Assembly (NCBI GenBank): GCA_031363945.1
Contig: JANLVJ010000028.1
Span: 162,412-226,411 of the forward strand
DNA length: 64,000 nucleotides
Origin: JANLVJ01 sp031363945
GTDB lineage: Bacteria; Bacteroidota; Bacteroidia; Sphingobacteriales; Sphingobacteriaceae
Direction of reading: 5' to 3'
Shown here piece by piece: positions 36,035 through 44,444 of this stretch (position 1 is the first letter of the stretch; each line of letters begins with the position of its first letter). A program made the translations under genes and the position numbers. The notes beneath the pieces are model-generated. The model was given only the letters and a program-made list of their open reading frames with translations, was not told the origin of the DNA and did not search any database.

Positions 36035-36066
36035 TTGAATTATTACTGGATTTGGCTGTATCTTTG
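36035..36066 (+). promoter_or_regulatory. Bacteroidota-type promoter of the ECF sigma gene
   Basis: TTG at 36035-36037 and TATCTTTG at 36059-36066 are 21 bases apart and match the Bacteroidota consensus (TTG, then TAnnTTTG) without mismatch. Transcription would begin near 36073, about 23 bases ahead of the start codon. Confidence 0.8.
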
Positions 36067-36095
36067 TTCAACTATTAAGACTAAAAGTTAAACAC

Positions 36096-36638
36096 ATGAC
36101 TAAGATCGAATTCAACACACAAGTACTTCGTCAAACTAGTTCATTAAAGATGTACGCGCTTAATTTTACCAGAGACACTGAAGACGCAAACGATCTCGTG
36201 CAAGACACAGTGCTGAAGGCAATCACTTATTACAATAAATTTAAGGAGGGCACAAATTTGAAAGGATGGTTGTATACTATCATGAAGAATACTTTCATTA
36301 ACAATTACCGCCGGGTAGTTAAAATGAATAGTTTTATTACCAAATCAGACGAAATACCATCTACTCATCTACTTTTCAGTTCAACAGTAAATATGGGAGA
36401 AGGTAAATTTATTTTGAATGATATTCAAAATGCTATGGATAAACTTCCAGTTGAATATCATGTTCCATTCAATATGTATTTCGAGGGGTTTAAATACCAT
36501 GAAATTGCCGACGAACTTAAAATTCCAATTGGCACAGTAAAAACCAGAATACATGTTGCCCGAAAATTATTAAAAAGCAATCTTAAAAGCTATACACGTG
36601 GTGAAAAAAAGGTTGCAGTGGCGGATCTTGAAGCCTGA
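36096..36638 (+). CDS. ECF RNA polymerase sigma factor
   Basis: A 180-residue sigma-70 family factor of the ECF type. Region 2 runs from about residue 15 (YALNFTRDTEDANDLVQDTVLKAI, then LKGWLYTIMKNTFINNYRR) and region 4 from about 115 (LPVEYHVPFNMYFEGFKYHEIADELKIPIGTVKTRIHVARKLL). No anti-sigma gene is adjacent. The promoter has the housekeeping form. Its regulon cannot be told from the sequence. Confidence 0.93.
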   Translation: MTKIEFNTQVLRQTSSLKMYALNFTRDTEDANDLVQDTVLKAITYYNKFKEGTNLKGWLYTIMKNTFINNYRRVVKMNSFITKSDEIPSTHLLFSSTVNMGEGKFILNDIQNAMDKLPVEYHVPFNMYFEGFKYHEIADELKIPIGTVKTRIHVARKLLKSNLKSYTRGEKKVAVADLEA

Positions 36639-36707
36639 AATGAGGGTAGTTCTTTTGTCCCTGCCTTTAAAATGTTCCATTTTATTAATTTACAGTTTAG
36701 ATAACTC

Positions 36708-36738
36708 AGCACGCTGTTAAAACCAGGGTGCTTTTTTT
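36708..36738 (+). terminator. Terminator after the ECF sigma gene
   Basis: Arms AGCACGCTG and CAGGGTGCT (one G-G mismatch) enclose a 7-base loop, followed by TTTTTT. The sequence fits a factor-independent terminator for the sigma gene. Confidence 0.7.
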
Positions 36739-36926
36739 ATGCCTTTCTTTTGTTTTTCTGCTTAATCCCCTACAATTTCACTATTCTTTTTTCTTCTTCT
36801 CACACTAAGAGACGTTGTAACCAAGCCCATTAGCAATTATTTACAAAAGAATTTTGTTACACATTATGCTGATTTTTTAATTCACTCAAAATAACTCATC
36901 TTAACCAATCATTAAAGATAGAGTTC

Positions 36927-38069
36927 ATGTCTTCAGTCATAACCCCTGCAAAACACCGTATTGCAGTATCATCACTGTTTTTACTAAATGGCTTCGTTTT
37001 TGCCAGCTGGGCGGCTAGAATACCTTATTTTCAAGAACACTTTCAATTAAATAATGGTCAGCTGGGCAGTCTCCTGCTCTGTCTTCCTATAGGTTCAATG
37101 TTGGTATTACCTCTGGCAGGCTGGTTGAGTACACGTTTTGGGAGCAGAATGACGGCTGTATTAGGCGCAGCAGTCTATTGCTTTTGTCTTATCTGGATTG
37201 GTTTTGCTCCCGCCATTTTCTGGCTGGGAGCAGCCCTTATCACCATGGGTGCCAGCGGAAATATTCTAAATATTGCTGAAAATACGCAGGGCATTCTTGT
37301 TGAAGGTTTATATGGTAGACCAATTCTTTCCTCTTTTCATGGGATGTTTAGTCTTGGTGGTATGCTGGGTGCTGCATTTACTGGATTGATGATCGGCCTG
37401 CATGTTTTGCCCATATATAATTTTTTGGGCGTAGGCTTAATTTGTTTGTTTGTGCCTTTATTAACAACCCGTTATTTATTTATTAGCGATTTTGGTGCAT
37501 CAACTGATCAACCATTGTTTGTTATGCCTGATAGTGGCCTGTTAAAGCTTGGGGTCATTGCTTTATGTGTTATGATGGGTGAAGGTGCAATGGCTGACTG
37601 GAGTTCTGTATATGTTCGCCAATATATGCCTAGCCATATTACACTTGCAACTGCGGGCTATACTTCTTTTTCACTGGCAATGGCTATTGGCAGATTCAAT
37701 GGTGACTGGGTGACAGCTCGTCTGGGTGCAACGAAAATCCTTTACCTGGGCGGTATTGTTGCCGCTACAGGAATTCTACTTGCTGTGCTATTTCCAATAA
37801 TATGGGTTGTTATTATCGGTTTTGCCTGCGTTGGTACAGGATTTTCTATTGTGGTGCCACTAGTCTACAGTAGTGCTGGCAGATCAAAAACAATGCCCGC
37901 TAGCATGGCTCTGGCTGCTGTCACTACTGTAGGTTTTCTTGGCTTTCTTGCTGGTCCCCCCTTAATTGGTTTTACTGCCCAATTAATCAGTTTAAGGGGA
38001 GCATTACTAATACTAGTGGTACTTGCTGCTATCATTTCATTGTTTAGCAAAAGTGCTTCAGTAAAATAA
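36927..38069 (+). CDS. MFS transporter
   Basis: A 380-residue protein with about twelve hydrophobic helices of the major facilitator type. A glycine-rich conserved loop after the second helix reads GWLSTRFGSRMTAVLGA, the usual MFS motif. The start FVFASWAARIPYFQEHFQL is typical of YbjJ-like carriers, some of which move sugars. Substrate is unknown. It converges on the PfkB kinase gene with only two bases between the stops. Confidence 0.88.
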   Translation: MSSVITPAKHRIAVSSLFLLNGFVFASWAARIPYFQEHFQLNNGQLGSLLLCLPIGSMLVLPLAGWLSTRFGSRMTAVLGAAVYCFCLIWIGFAPAIFWLGAALITMGASGNILNIAENTQGILVEGLYGRPILSSFHGMFSLGGMLGAAFTGLMIGLHVLPIYNFLGVGLICLFVPLLTTRYLFISDFGASTDQPLFVMPDSGLLKLGVIALCVMMGEGAMADWSSVYVRQYMPSHITLATAGYTSFSLAMAIGRFNGDWVTARLGATKILYLGGIVAATGILLAVLFPIIWVVIIGFACVGTGFSIVVPLVYSSAGRSKTMPASMALAAVTTVGFLGFLAGPPLIGFTAQLISLRGALLILVVLAAIISLFSKSASVK

Positions 38070-38071
38070 TT

Positions 38072-38986
38072 TTAGACAGCAAAAGTTGTAAGTGACACAA
38101 AACGTGCAACACGATCTGTTATTTCTTGCTGTGAAAGATGTTTTAATCGGTCTGTGCCGAATTTCTCAACACAAAATGAAGCCATAGCAGACCCATGTAT
38201 GATGGCTTTTTTGAAAGTGTCGAATGAAAGGTCTTCCGATTTTGCAAGGTATCCAATGAACCCACCTGCAAATGTATCACCGGCACCAGTTGGGTCAAAC
38301 ACATCTTCAAGTGGCAGGGCAGGGGCATAAAATACATTATCAGCCGAAAATAGCAGCGCTCCATGCTCACCCTTCTTTATCACCAGGTATTTTGGGCCCA
38401 TAGCAAGTATCTTTCGGGCTGCTTTCACCAATGAATATTCACCAGAAAGTTGTCTGGCTTCTTCATCATTGATCGTAAGTACATCAATCATAGACAATAC
38501 CTCAATTAAATCATCAAGCATGATATCCATCCAGAAGTTCATCGTATCAAGCACGATAAGTTTTGGCCTGGTATGCATACTCTCGATGACTTTTTTTTGA
38601 ATACCCGGTGTAAGATTTCCAAGCATCAGGTAGGTGCAATTCTGGTACGATGCAGGAATAACCGGATCAAAGTTTTCAAGCACATTCAGATCTGTTATCA
38701 GGGTATCACGTGAGTTCATATCAGCATGATATCTGCCTGACCAGAAAAATGACTTTTCGTCTTCTTTAATTTGTAGTCCTTCAAGATTAATTTGATGCTC
38801 TTCAAAGCTTTTTAAGTCTGCTTTTGGGAAGTCATTGCCTATTACAGCAACAATATTAATGTCTTTAGCGAAATAAGACGCGGCAAGACTAGCATAAGTT
38901 GCAGATCCGCCAGCAATCCTTTCTGCCTGACCATAAGGTGTTTCAAGCGTATCAAGGGCCACAGTGCCAATAAAAAGTAGACTCAT
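38072..38986 (-). CDS. PfkB-family carbohydrate kinase
   Basis: A 304-residue kinase of the ribokinase (PfkB) fold. The ATP and catalytic site is DPTGAGDTFAGGFIGYLA with the catalytic Asp; the N-terminal substrate region has GGSATYASLAASYF. Sugar or nucleoside substrates are typical; none can be assigned here. It converges with the MFS gene, which could be a substrate carrier by context only. Confidence 0.92.
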   Translation of the reverse strand: MSLLFIGTVALDTLETPYGQAERIAGGSATYASLAASYFAKDINIVAVIGNDFPKADLKSFEEHQINLEGLQIKEDEKSFFWSGRYHADMNSRDTLITDLNVLENFDPVIPASYQNCTYLMLGNLTPGIQKKVIESMHTRPKLIVLDTMNFWMDIMLDDLIEVLSMIDVLTINDEEARQLSGEYSLVKAARKILAMGPKYLVIKKGEHGALLFSADNVFYAPALPLEDVFDPTGAGDTFAGGFIGYLAKSEDLSFDTFKKAIIHGSAMASFCVEKFGTDRLKHLSQQEITDRVARFVSLTTFAV

Positions 38987-39008
38987 TCTGATTAATTTTC
39001 TTCAAAGA

Positions 39009-39039
39009 TTGCTTTTAAGATATAATAATCCTAATATTG
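39009..39039 (+). promoter_or_regulatory. Probable promoter of tRNA-Asn
   Basis: TTG at 39009-39011 and TAATATTG at 39032-39039 are 20 bases apart; the -7 element has one mismatch to TAnnTTTG. Transcription would begin near 39046, about 14 bases before the tRNA. Confidence 0.45.
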
Positions 39040-39059
39040 CGTTCCTAAAACGAAAACAA

Positions 39060-39133
39060 TCCTGAGTAGCTCAGCTGGTTAGAGCATCTGACTGTTAATC
39101 AGAGGGTCGCTGGTTCGAGCCCAGCCTCAGGAG
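39060..39133 (+). tRNA. tRNA-Asn (GTT)
   Basis: A 74-base cloverleaf: acceptor TCCTGAG pairs with CTCAGGA, the anticodon stem TCTGA/TCAGA encloses CTGTTAA with anticodon GTT (39094-39096), and the T arm contains GGTTCGAG. The 3' CCA is not encoded. A terminator hairpin follows. The downstream flank carries mobile-element and phage remnants, so the gene marks one end of an accessory interval. Confidence 0.97.
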
Positions 39134-39151
39134 CGTGAAAATCAATGATTT

Positions 39152-39180
39152 AACCCAACTCTGGCGAGTTGGGTTTTTTT
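39152..39180 (+). terminator. Terminator after tRNA-Asn
   Basis: Perfect 10-base arms AACCCAACTC and GAGTTGGGTT enclose a four-base loop (TGGC) and are followed by a run of T. A typical factor-independent terminator. Confidence 0.9.
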
Positions 39181-39275
39181 ATGTGCAGGAAATTAGCAGA
39201 AAAACCGCATCGTTGTCACTAATAGGCCTAAATGCTATTTGCCTTTCATTGCTACGATGTACTGTTATTATCCAA

Positions 39276-39361
39276 TGCAAAATCTGAAAACGATACGATT
39301 TGATACGAAAATATACGATGGTGATAGTACTGGTCCCCTTCGACTAGTACCGATTTTTATT
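39276..39361 (+). other. Flank with the start of a disrupted open frame
   Basis: An open frame begins with ATG at 39276 and reads LKTIRFDTKIYDGD before meeting an IS-like end (TGATAGTACTGGTCCCC from 39322). The reading resembles the first residues of Bacteroidota tyrosine integrases, but only about 15 residues remain, so this is a weak guess. The position, beside a tRNA, would suit an integrase. Confidence 0.25.
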
Positions 39362-39730
39362 TTAATTTAGTTCGTGTGCGAGTTCTAATAATTCTGCTTG
39401 GTTAAGCTTCTTTTTTGCGTAATTATTTTTCCATCTTTTTAATAAGACTCCTGATCTTTTATGCGCCTGATTAGGGGTTATAAAATCACAAGAAGCATGA
39501 GGTCTTGCCTCGTTGTAGGAGCTAATACTTTTTGCCACATGTGCTTTCATTTCGCTCATTGTTTGGAACAGCTGATCAAGTCTGAATTCATGTTTACTTA
39601 TGCCGTTAATTCTTTCTGCAATTGCGTTTTCATATGGATCTCCATTCTCTGTCATGCTAATCTTAATTTCAGTATGACCTCTTAATAATTCGATATAACG
39701 GTTACGGGCTTCGTTAACGAATTCAAACGG
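39362..39730 (-). pseudogene. IS3-family transposase, 3' fragment
   Basis: The last ~120 residues of an IS3-family (ORF B) transposase: SMTENGDPYENAIAERINGI is the C-terminal DDE-core signature with the catalytic Glu, followed by HEFRLDQLF and SYNEARPHASCDFITPNQAH. The N-terminal two-thirds is missing; the frame runs straight into unrelated phage sequence at about 39705-39730. It cannot be active. A possible IS end lies just past its stop at 39322-39345. Confidence 0.88.
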
Positions 39731-40156
39731 ATATATCGAGAACACCGCGCGGTACTGTTTCTGACTGGCGACGCCACGGCACAGAAGCGAGATACGATGG
39801 TTGAGTTTGGTTCCACTTTCTTCCGGCTGATTGAGGAAGGATTGGCCGAATATCGGCTACGGATCGGAAAGGCAAACCCAAGTTTGGTAAATAATAACCA
39901 GTTCTGCGACTACATCTTTGAGGGCAAACAGGCAGGAGTATCAATCATGGTAGACCCGTCGTGTACCAACATGATCCGGGAACTTACAATCCTTAAAACA
40001 GCGCCGGACGGAACCAAACACAGGCAAATGAAGACCGATCCAAAGACAAAGATGCGTTATCAAGAGCTTGGACATTATAGCGATTCTTTGATTTATGGTT
40101 TAGTGACGTCATACGCTCTACATTATGAGGTATTTAAGGGAGGAGGAAAGCCATGA
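39722..40156 (+). pseudogene. Phage terminase large subunit, C-terminal fragment
   Basis: An open frame with no proper start reads YREHRAVLFLTGDAT, then an internal Met at 39797 and about 119 more residues ending in LGHYSDSLIYGLVTSYA. The PSCTNMIRELT, DGTKHRQMKTDP and GHxSDxxxY features match the nuclease end of phage terminase large subunits. The ATPase half is absent and the left border is fused to the IS3 fragment. The base composition looks richer in G+C than the neighbourhood, in line with transfer. Confidence 0.65.
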
Positions 40157-40447
40157 ATTCCGCCTACAGCTGGTAAAATGTTTGTTAGAAAATGACCAAA
40201 AACTATTGACTAATTCAGCAGGCCTAATCCAAAACCTTTATTTATTTTTTTCAAATAACTGAACCGTGTTAGGATTTACCGTAACTATCTTTAAAACAAT
40301 GGATGCATTTTAAAGCTGGACTAACGGATTGGGGGATAGCATTGCTTAAGACAGCAATTTTGAGCTACCACCTCCGGCGATAAAATAGTTTTGTATCTTT
40401 TTTATTGCGTGGTGTGGATAGATATTTTTTTTTAATTTAAAAAAAAT
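40157..40447. other. AT-rich gap ahead of the decayed peptide gene
   Basis: No gene is visible. The only feature seen is the promoter at 40360-40393. Confidence 0.5.
40360..40393 (+). promoter_or_regulatory. Bacteroidota-type promoter of the peptide/ABC cassette
   Basis: TTG at 40360-40362 (within TTTTG) and TAGTTTTG at 40386-40393, 23 bases apart, match the consensus -33 and -7 elements. Transcription would begin near 40400, with the first ATG of the peptide gene at 40448. Confidence 0.65.
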
Positions 40448-40657
40448 ATGAAACAGATTTGAGAATTAAATCACGACGAGAAGGCTTCCCTGATGAGGGG
40501 CAGTAATTGCAAATTATCGACTGGAATTCTGATTTTTTTTGGCTTCGCCATTGCTGGGTTAACTTTGAGTGGGGTTGGAATTCCAGTTGCAGCTTGACTG
40601 CCTACGGTGGAGCAACAGTTGACAATGCGTACAACTGCGGTTAAAAGTCAATAAGAC
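40448..40657 (+). pseudogene. Broken small-peptide gene with bacteriocin-like leader
   Basis: Reading from ATG at 40448, one frame gives MKQI, a TGA (40460-40462), ELNHDEKASLMRGSNCKLST, a 22-residue hydrophobic stretch ILIFFGFAIAGLTLSGVGIP, a second TGA at 40595-40597, and 18 residues to a TAA near 40655. The segment ELNxxEKxxLMxG is like the leaders of Bacteroidota double-glycine bacteriocins, with RG instead of GG. A single change (TTA to TGA) would explain the first stop. The +1 frame after the T8 run reads SCSLTAYGG and NAYNCG. It follows a good promoter and precedes ABC genes. Function is inferred, not shown. Confidence 0.4.
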
Positions 40658-40712
40658 ACGAGCATGTTTCATGTTCGTGATTTAATTACAGTTTAATTAG
40701 ATTTAAAAAATC

Positions 40713-42032
40713 TTGATACTTCGATTTCTAATTTTATTTCATTTAAAAAAGTCTTTTTCCAAAAAGCTTTTGATACCTACTATTTTTAAGCTTGTGTTAG
40801 TCGGTTTTATATTTCTTTTTGGTGTGGTCGTCCCGCTATTTGTTAAATTGAATGCACATTATTTTAATCATGAAAATCAATTCAAACTAATTTATCTAAA
40901 CAGTATTGTCTTTTTGTTTCCCCTAACAATAAGTATTTTTCTGTTTAATGCTCCCGAAAGTGATTACACATCCAGAATTTTCCCCATATCGGACAAGAAA
41001 AAATTCTTAAATAAGTTTGTATTATTTATTTTAAGTTGGCCTGGACTAAGTTCCCTGTCGTTTTTCTTGGGAATAAACATGGGCCTTTTCGATTACGATG
41101 CTTCACTTAGAATTGAAATATTATTAGGTTTAACATTAGGCGCACAATTGGTACAAGCAATTAAACAGGCCTTAAATTACCGATTCAAATTATTAAAACA
41201 GGAATCTTTTCTATTAATCCTCTATTTTTCTACAGCGCTACTTTTTATTTTTTGGCCATTTCAGAGTTATTGGTTAAGGATGATGTTAAAAACTCTCATT
41301 TTAATAACTTCTTCTGCTGCTTTGATTTTTATTGAACATGTATCTTTCACTAGTAAGTCTCGATTATCTTTGCATTTCAAAAATTTTAAATTCTTTTGGC
41401 CGTTACGCACTATTTCGAATGAAAAAATCTTTCCTTATTATTTAGGTAATTTTCTCGCAAAGATTGCTGGCTTGGCGTTTTTAGTTTTGATAGGCACTAT
41501 TCCATTTGACAAAATTAATGGTAGTTTCTATCTAATGCTATTATTGCCTATTTACTCTTCATCGATGACTATTGATCTCTGGGCTTATTTTGGGAGATTT
41601 TGGTTGCTTTGCGAAACAAATTCAAATAATCCACCAAAAATACTCAGAAGGATTTTTTTGAACGTTGTTCTGCTTAATTTCGGTTTTGACTTGGGTATCG
41701 CTTTTTTGTGGGCTCTGTTGAGTCATAACCTTCATTTTAACTATGTATTTTTTTATATCGTTAATATTTTGGTAACAACACTTTTAGGATACCCTCTAAG
41801 TTTATTATCGGTTAAATCCCCAGATATTGACTTCCATCTATTTGGGTTTACCTCCATTGTTCTATGTAATTTGGTAACTTTAATTTTACTTTTTACGATT
41901 ACATCTATATGGTTTTGGATTTTAAGTGGTATATTGTTATTTATGGCTAGTATCTTATTTTTTTCGGTAACGTTTTGGTTCAGGAAGATAAAATTTAATA
42001 TATATTTAAACCTTTCGCGTTCAAACTCTTAA
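40713..42032 (+). CDS. ABC transporter permease (peptide-cassette type)
   Basis: A 439-residue integral membrane protein, all helices and short loops, about twelve segments. The start codon is TTG at 40713 because a TAA lies in frame 9 bases upstream and no ATG is near. It is followed 24 bases later by an ABC ATPase gene; the two most likely form one exporter. The sequence is not close to any family I can name, but permeases of this shape sit beside bacteriocin-type peptide genes in Bacteroidota. Export of the peptide is an inference. Confidence 0.65.
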   Translation: MILRFLILFHLKKSFSKKLLIPTIFKLVLVGFIFLFGVVVPLFVKLNAHYFNHENQFKLIYLNSIVFLFPLTISIFLFNAPESDYTSRIFPISDKKKFLNKFVLFILSWPGLSSLSFFLGINMGLFDYDASLRIEILLGLTLGAQLVQAIKQALNYRFKLLKQESFLLILYFSTALLFIFWPFQSYWLRMMLKTLILITSSAALIFIEHVSFTSKSRLSLHFKNFKFFWPLRTISNEKIFPYYLGNFLAKIAGLAFLVLIGTIPFDKINGSFYLMLLLPIYSSSMTIDLWAYFGRFWLLCETNSNNPPKILRRIFLNVVLLNFGFDLGIAFLWALLSHNLHFNYVFFYIVNILVTTLLGYPLSLLSVKSPDIDFHLFGFTSIVLCNLVTLILLFTITSIWFWILSGILLFMASILFFSVTFWFRKIKFNIYLNLSRSNS

Positions 42033-42056
42033 AACGCAACATGCAAAATAACTCTA

Positions 42057-42839
42057 ATGAAGCAACTCAAAATCGAACGAGATGTAAATATCTCAATTCG
42101 TAATATAACAAAGGCGTTTAATAAGAAAACTATTCTTAAAAACTTTAGTGTCGAGTTGTTGTCAGGTGAGACTATTTTACTATTGGGGTTGAATGGATCT
42201 GGCAAATCAACATTAATAAAGTGTATAATGGATCTCCTTGAATTGGAGGAGGGTGAGATTGTTATATCTGATCTAAAATATAATTCCAATAGTACCACTA
42301 TCAAGGGATTTTTAGGCCTCTCTGCGGAATACAATCCGCTAATCGAAGAATTCACAGCGTTAGAATATTTGCAATTTATTGGTGCTGCTTATCACATTTC
42401 AAAATCAGAACTTGATCATCGGATAAAATCCATATTAGTATATTTTTTTGAAGATTCCAATCTAGAGTCAAAGTTAATTTCTGACTATTCTTCTGGGATG
42501 AAAAAAAAACTATCAATTTGCGCTGCATTTCTAAATAGACCAACAATCCTTATACTTGATGAGCCATTTACTGCTATAGATTTTGCTGCGTCTAAGAAAC
42601 TAGTTAATTTGATAAGGCAATACCAGGATAGTAAAAGAATTATTATAATAGTATCTCATGAATTGGACAACATTTCTGAGTTAGTTACTCATGTTGTTGT
42701 CATAAATAATCGCATTATGAATGTCAAAAGCAGTGTAGAAGAATTTACAAAATTTAGGAAAATGAGCATTTATGATGCTTTTTCTGAATTATTGCATATC
42801 AACAATGATGAGAAGGACTCATCGGTTTCATGGATATAA
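42057..42839 (+). CDS. ABC transporter ATP-binding protein
   Basis: A 260-residue ABC ATPase: Walker A GLNGSGKST, signature YSSGMKKKL, Walker B LILDEPFTAID, and a switch His in SHELDNIS. The DYSSGMKKKL signature (rather than LSGGQ) is typical of the ABC-2 drug/peptide type. It follows the permease gene on the same strand and would drive that exporter. The gene is intact. Confidence 0.9.
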   Translation: MKQLKIERDVNISIRNITKAFNKKTILKNFSVELLSGETILLLGLNGSGKSTLIKCIMDLLELEEGEIVISDLKYNSNSTTIKGFLGLSAEYNPLIEEFTALEYLQFIGAAYHISKSELDHRIKSILVYFFEDSNLESKLISDYSSGMKKKLSICAAFLNRPTILILDEPFTAIDFAASKKLVNLIRQYQDSKRIIIIVSHELDNISELVTHVVVINNRIMNVKSSVEEFTKFRKMSIYDAFSELLHINNDEKDSSVSWI

Positions 42840-42849
42840 ATTACCAATA

Positions 42850-43217
42850 ATGAAAATTGATGTACTGCAGAGCGTAAATGAAAATGATTTTTTTCTGAAA
42901 AATCATTGAAAAGAGACTTTTTGTTGTTGAGCGGTTTGTACATACTCATGGCAGTTGTCACGAATTATTTGTTAGTGCCCATGTTCTTATATCAAGAATT
43001 TATAATCACGAAATTAGGTAATAAGCAGGCTCAGATAGTTTTGCCTATAGTCTTCAAGTGGAGATATTTAACATATTTTATGGTGCCAGTATTTCTGGGC
43101 ATAAAAGTTTCTATTGTTTCTTTGTATGCGTTCGGGTATCGCATACAATTTATCACTATGCCTTTTCTTAAAAACACAGGTAGAAGTAAAAAGCAGTGTC
43201 TAAAACTAGTATACTAA
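42850..43217 (+). pseudogene. Frameshifted membrane protein of the ABC cassette
   Basis: The ATG at 42850, 10 bases after the ATPase stop, opens MKIDVLQSVNENDFF and then ends at TGA 19 codons in. A one-base slip in the T7 run at 42888-42894 would join it to the next frame, SEKSLKRDFLLLSGLYILMAVV, which continues for a further 100 residues with two or three membrane helices. The protein also seems to lose its C-terminus after about residue 115. This gene belonged to the ABC operon and is now broken. Confidence 0.7.
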
Positions 43218-43618
43218 TGGTATACCAAAAAAATTGCTAGAGTTAGTTACTCTAAATATTAGCTATCGTTAGAAGCGCAATATTTATGAATACTAAAAAA
43301 TCTAAGGCAAACTTCTACCAAATTTTTGAAATGCAAGATTTAATTTAATATGAGAAAAAAATACTCTTCTATGATACCATAGCAACTATAATCAACTTAA
43401 TTACCTGGTTTTTATTAGAGTTTACGAAGTCATCAACTTTTTTTTAAAAGTCTGATATTGGTGATTGATACTTATCTTAATTTGAATCGATTTATGTCTA
43501 AACCGATATTTAGAACCTAATACCCGAGAATTACGGTACAGAACAACTCAACAAGATTTTAATGATTTTTTTATTTAACTAAAAAATCAATCCTATATAT
43601 TTAGAGTGGCATTTAAAG
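43218..43618. other. AT-rich gap without recognisable genes
   Basis: About 400 bases, strongly AT-rich. No frame of useful length and no strong hairpin was seen; it may be the decayed end of the ABC cassette. Confidence 0.5.
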
Positions 43619-43692
43619 TGGTCCGGATTGGATTCGAACCAATGACCTACGGTTTAGAAAACCGTTGCTCTATCCAACTGAGCTACCGGACC
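43619..43692 (-). tRNA. tRNA-Arg (TCT)
   Basis: On the minus strand: acceptor GGTCCGG pairs with CCGGACC, the anticodon arm ACGGT-TTTCTAA-ACCGT has anticodon TCT (reads AGA/AGG), and the T arm has GGTTCGAAT. The discriminator base is A and CCA is not encoded. The gene is the right-hand tRNA of the accessory interval. Confidence 0.97.
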
Positions 43693-43722
43693 ATAAATTC
43701 ATTAATTTCCCCTATAGATTTT

Positions 43723-43753
43723 CAAAAGTAAGAATTGCACGCAATTTTTCAAA
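43723..43753 (-). promoter_or_regulatory. Bacteroidota-type promoter of tRNA-Arg
   Basis: On the minus strand, TTTG (43753-43750) and TACTTTTG (43730-43723) are 19 bases apart and match the consensus exactly. Transcription would begin near 43716, about 24 bases before the tRNA. Confidence 0.75.
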
Positions 43754-44033
43754 TATTCGACCATGAATATTTTATGAAAGCCTTAAAAAAGATTTTTACA
43801 GGAAGTTTTAATATTTAAGGTTAATTTCTCATTTGCCGTGTATTCACCCTACCCTACCCTGTAATTTAACGGTATCGCATCTGATCAATAGTTGACTTCA
43901 AATTTATTTTCATCTTTACAATACGAAGAAATAATACACTGCTTATGACCCCGTTTAGTAACGTGCCATGGTGTACTTGATGATTCGCAGATTACTTAGT
44001 TCACAAAAATTTTTAACCCCCAAAAAAATTAGT

Positions 44034-44420
44034 ATGAAAGGTGGAGCAATTATCTCGCATGAATTAGCAAAAAGAATGGTTGACAAGTACCGGCATGTTA
44101 TCAAACATGTGCCTGCAACTGAACTAGCAGAAACCTATGCCATTCATTTCGACAAATCTTTTTTGACTGATCTTTTGAATACTGATAAGGCAGATGGTAT
44201 CAAGTTCTATTTTGCCATCAATGAAGAGAAAAGACTCACTCTCGTGTTAATACCAACCAATGAAAATGGTGAAGACCTGCAGCATATTGAAGGTTTCCCT
44301 CATGCAAATAAAACAACAAAACCAGCCCATAGCGGTCCCATCATCGCAACCATGAGTGCGGGTGCACCTCTGACAAAAGTGTCAGGAGGAGCTGCTAATC
44401 AAGGTAATCCTTACCCGTAA
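44034..44420 (+). CDS. Small hypothetical protein
   Basis: A 128-residue soluble protein from ATG 44034 (MKGGAIISHELAKRMVDKY); longer frames start at 43968 and 43980 but add a doubtful N-terminus. An N-terminal helical part (KHVPATELAETYAIHFDKSFLTDLL) leads into a beta-rich part (GIKFYFAIN, LTLVLIP) and a disordered Gly/Pro-rich tail. I do not recognise a family. It is followed 24 bases later by the two-component cluster and may share its transcript. Confidence 0.5.
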   Translation: MKGGAIISHELAKRMVDKYRHVIKHVPATELAETYAIHFDKSFLTDLLNTDKADGIKFYFAINEEKRLTLVLIPTNENGEDLQHIEGFPHANKTTKPAHSGPIIATMSAGAPLTKVSGGAANQGNPYP

Positions 44421-44444
44421 ACAACAATTAATCGCTTCGCATAA

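Noticed and set aside
40448..40657. TGA read as an amino acid (recoding) in the small peptide gene
   Set aside because: No selenocysteine-type stem-loop was seen, TGA is used as a normal stop by neighbouring genes, and a point change plus general decay of the cassette explains it more simply.
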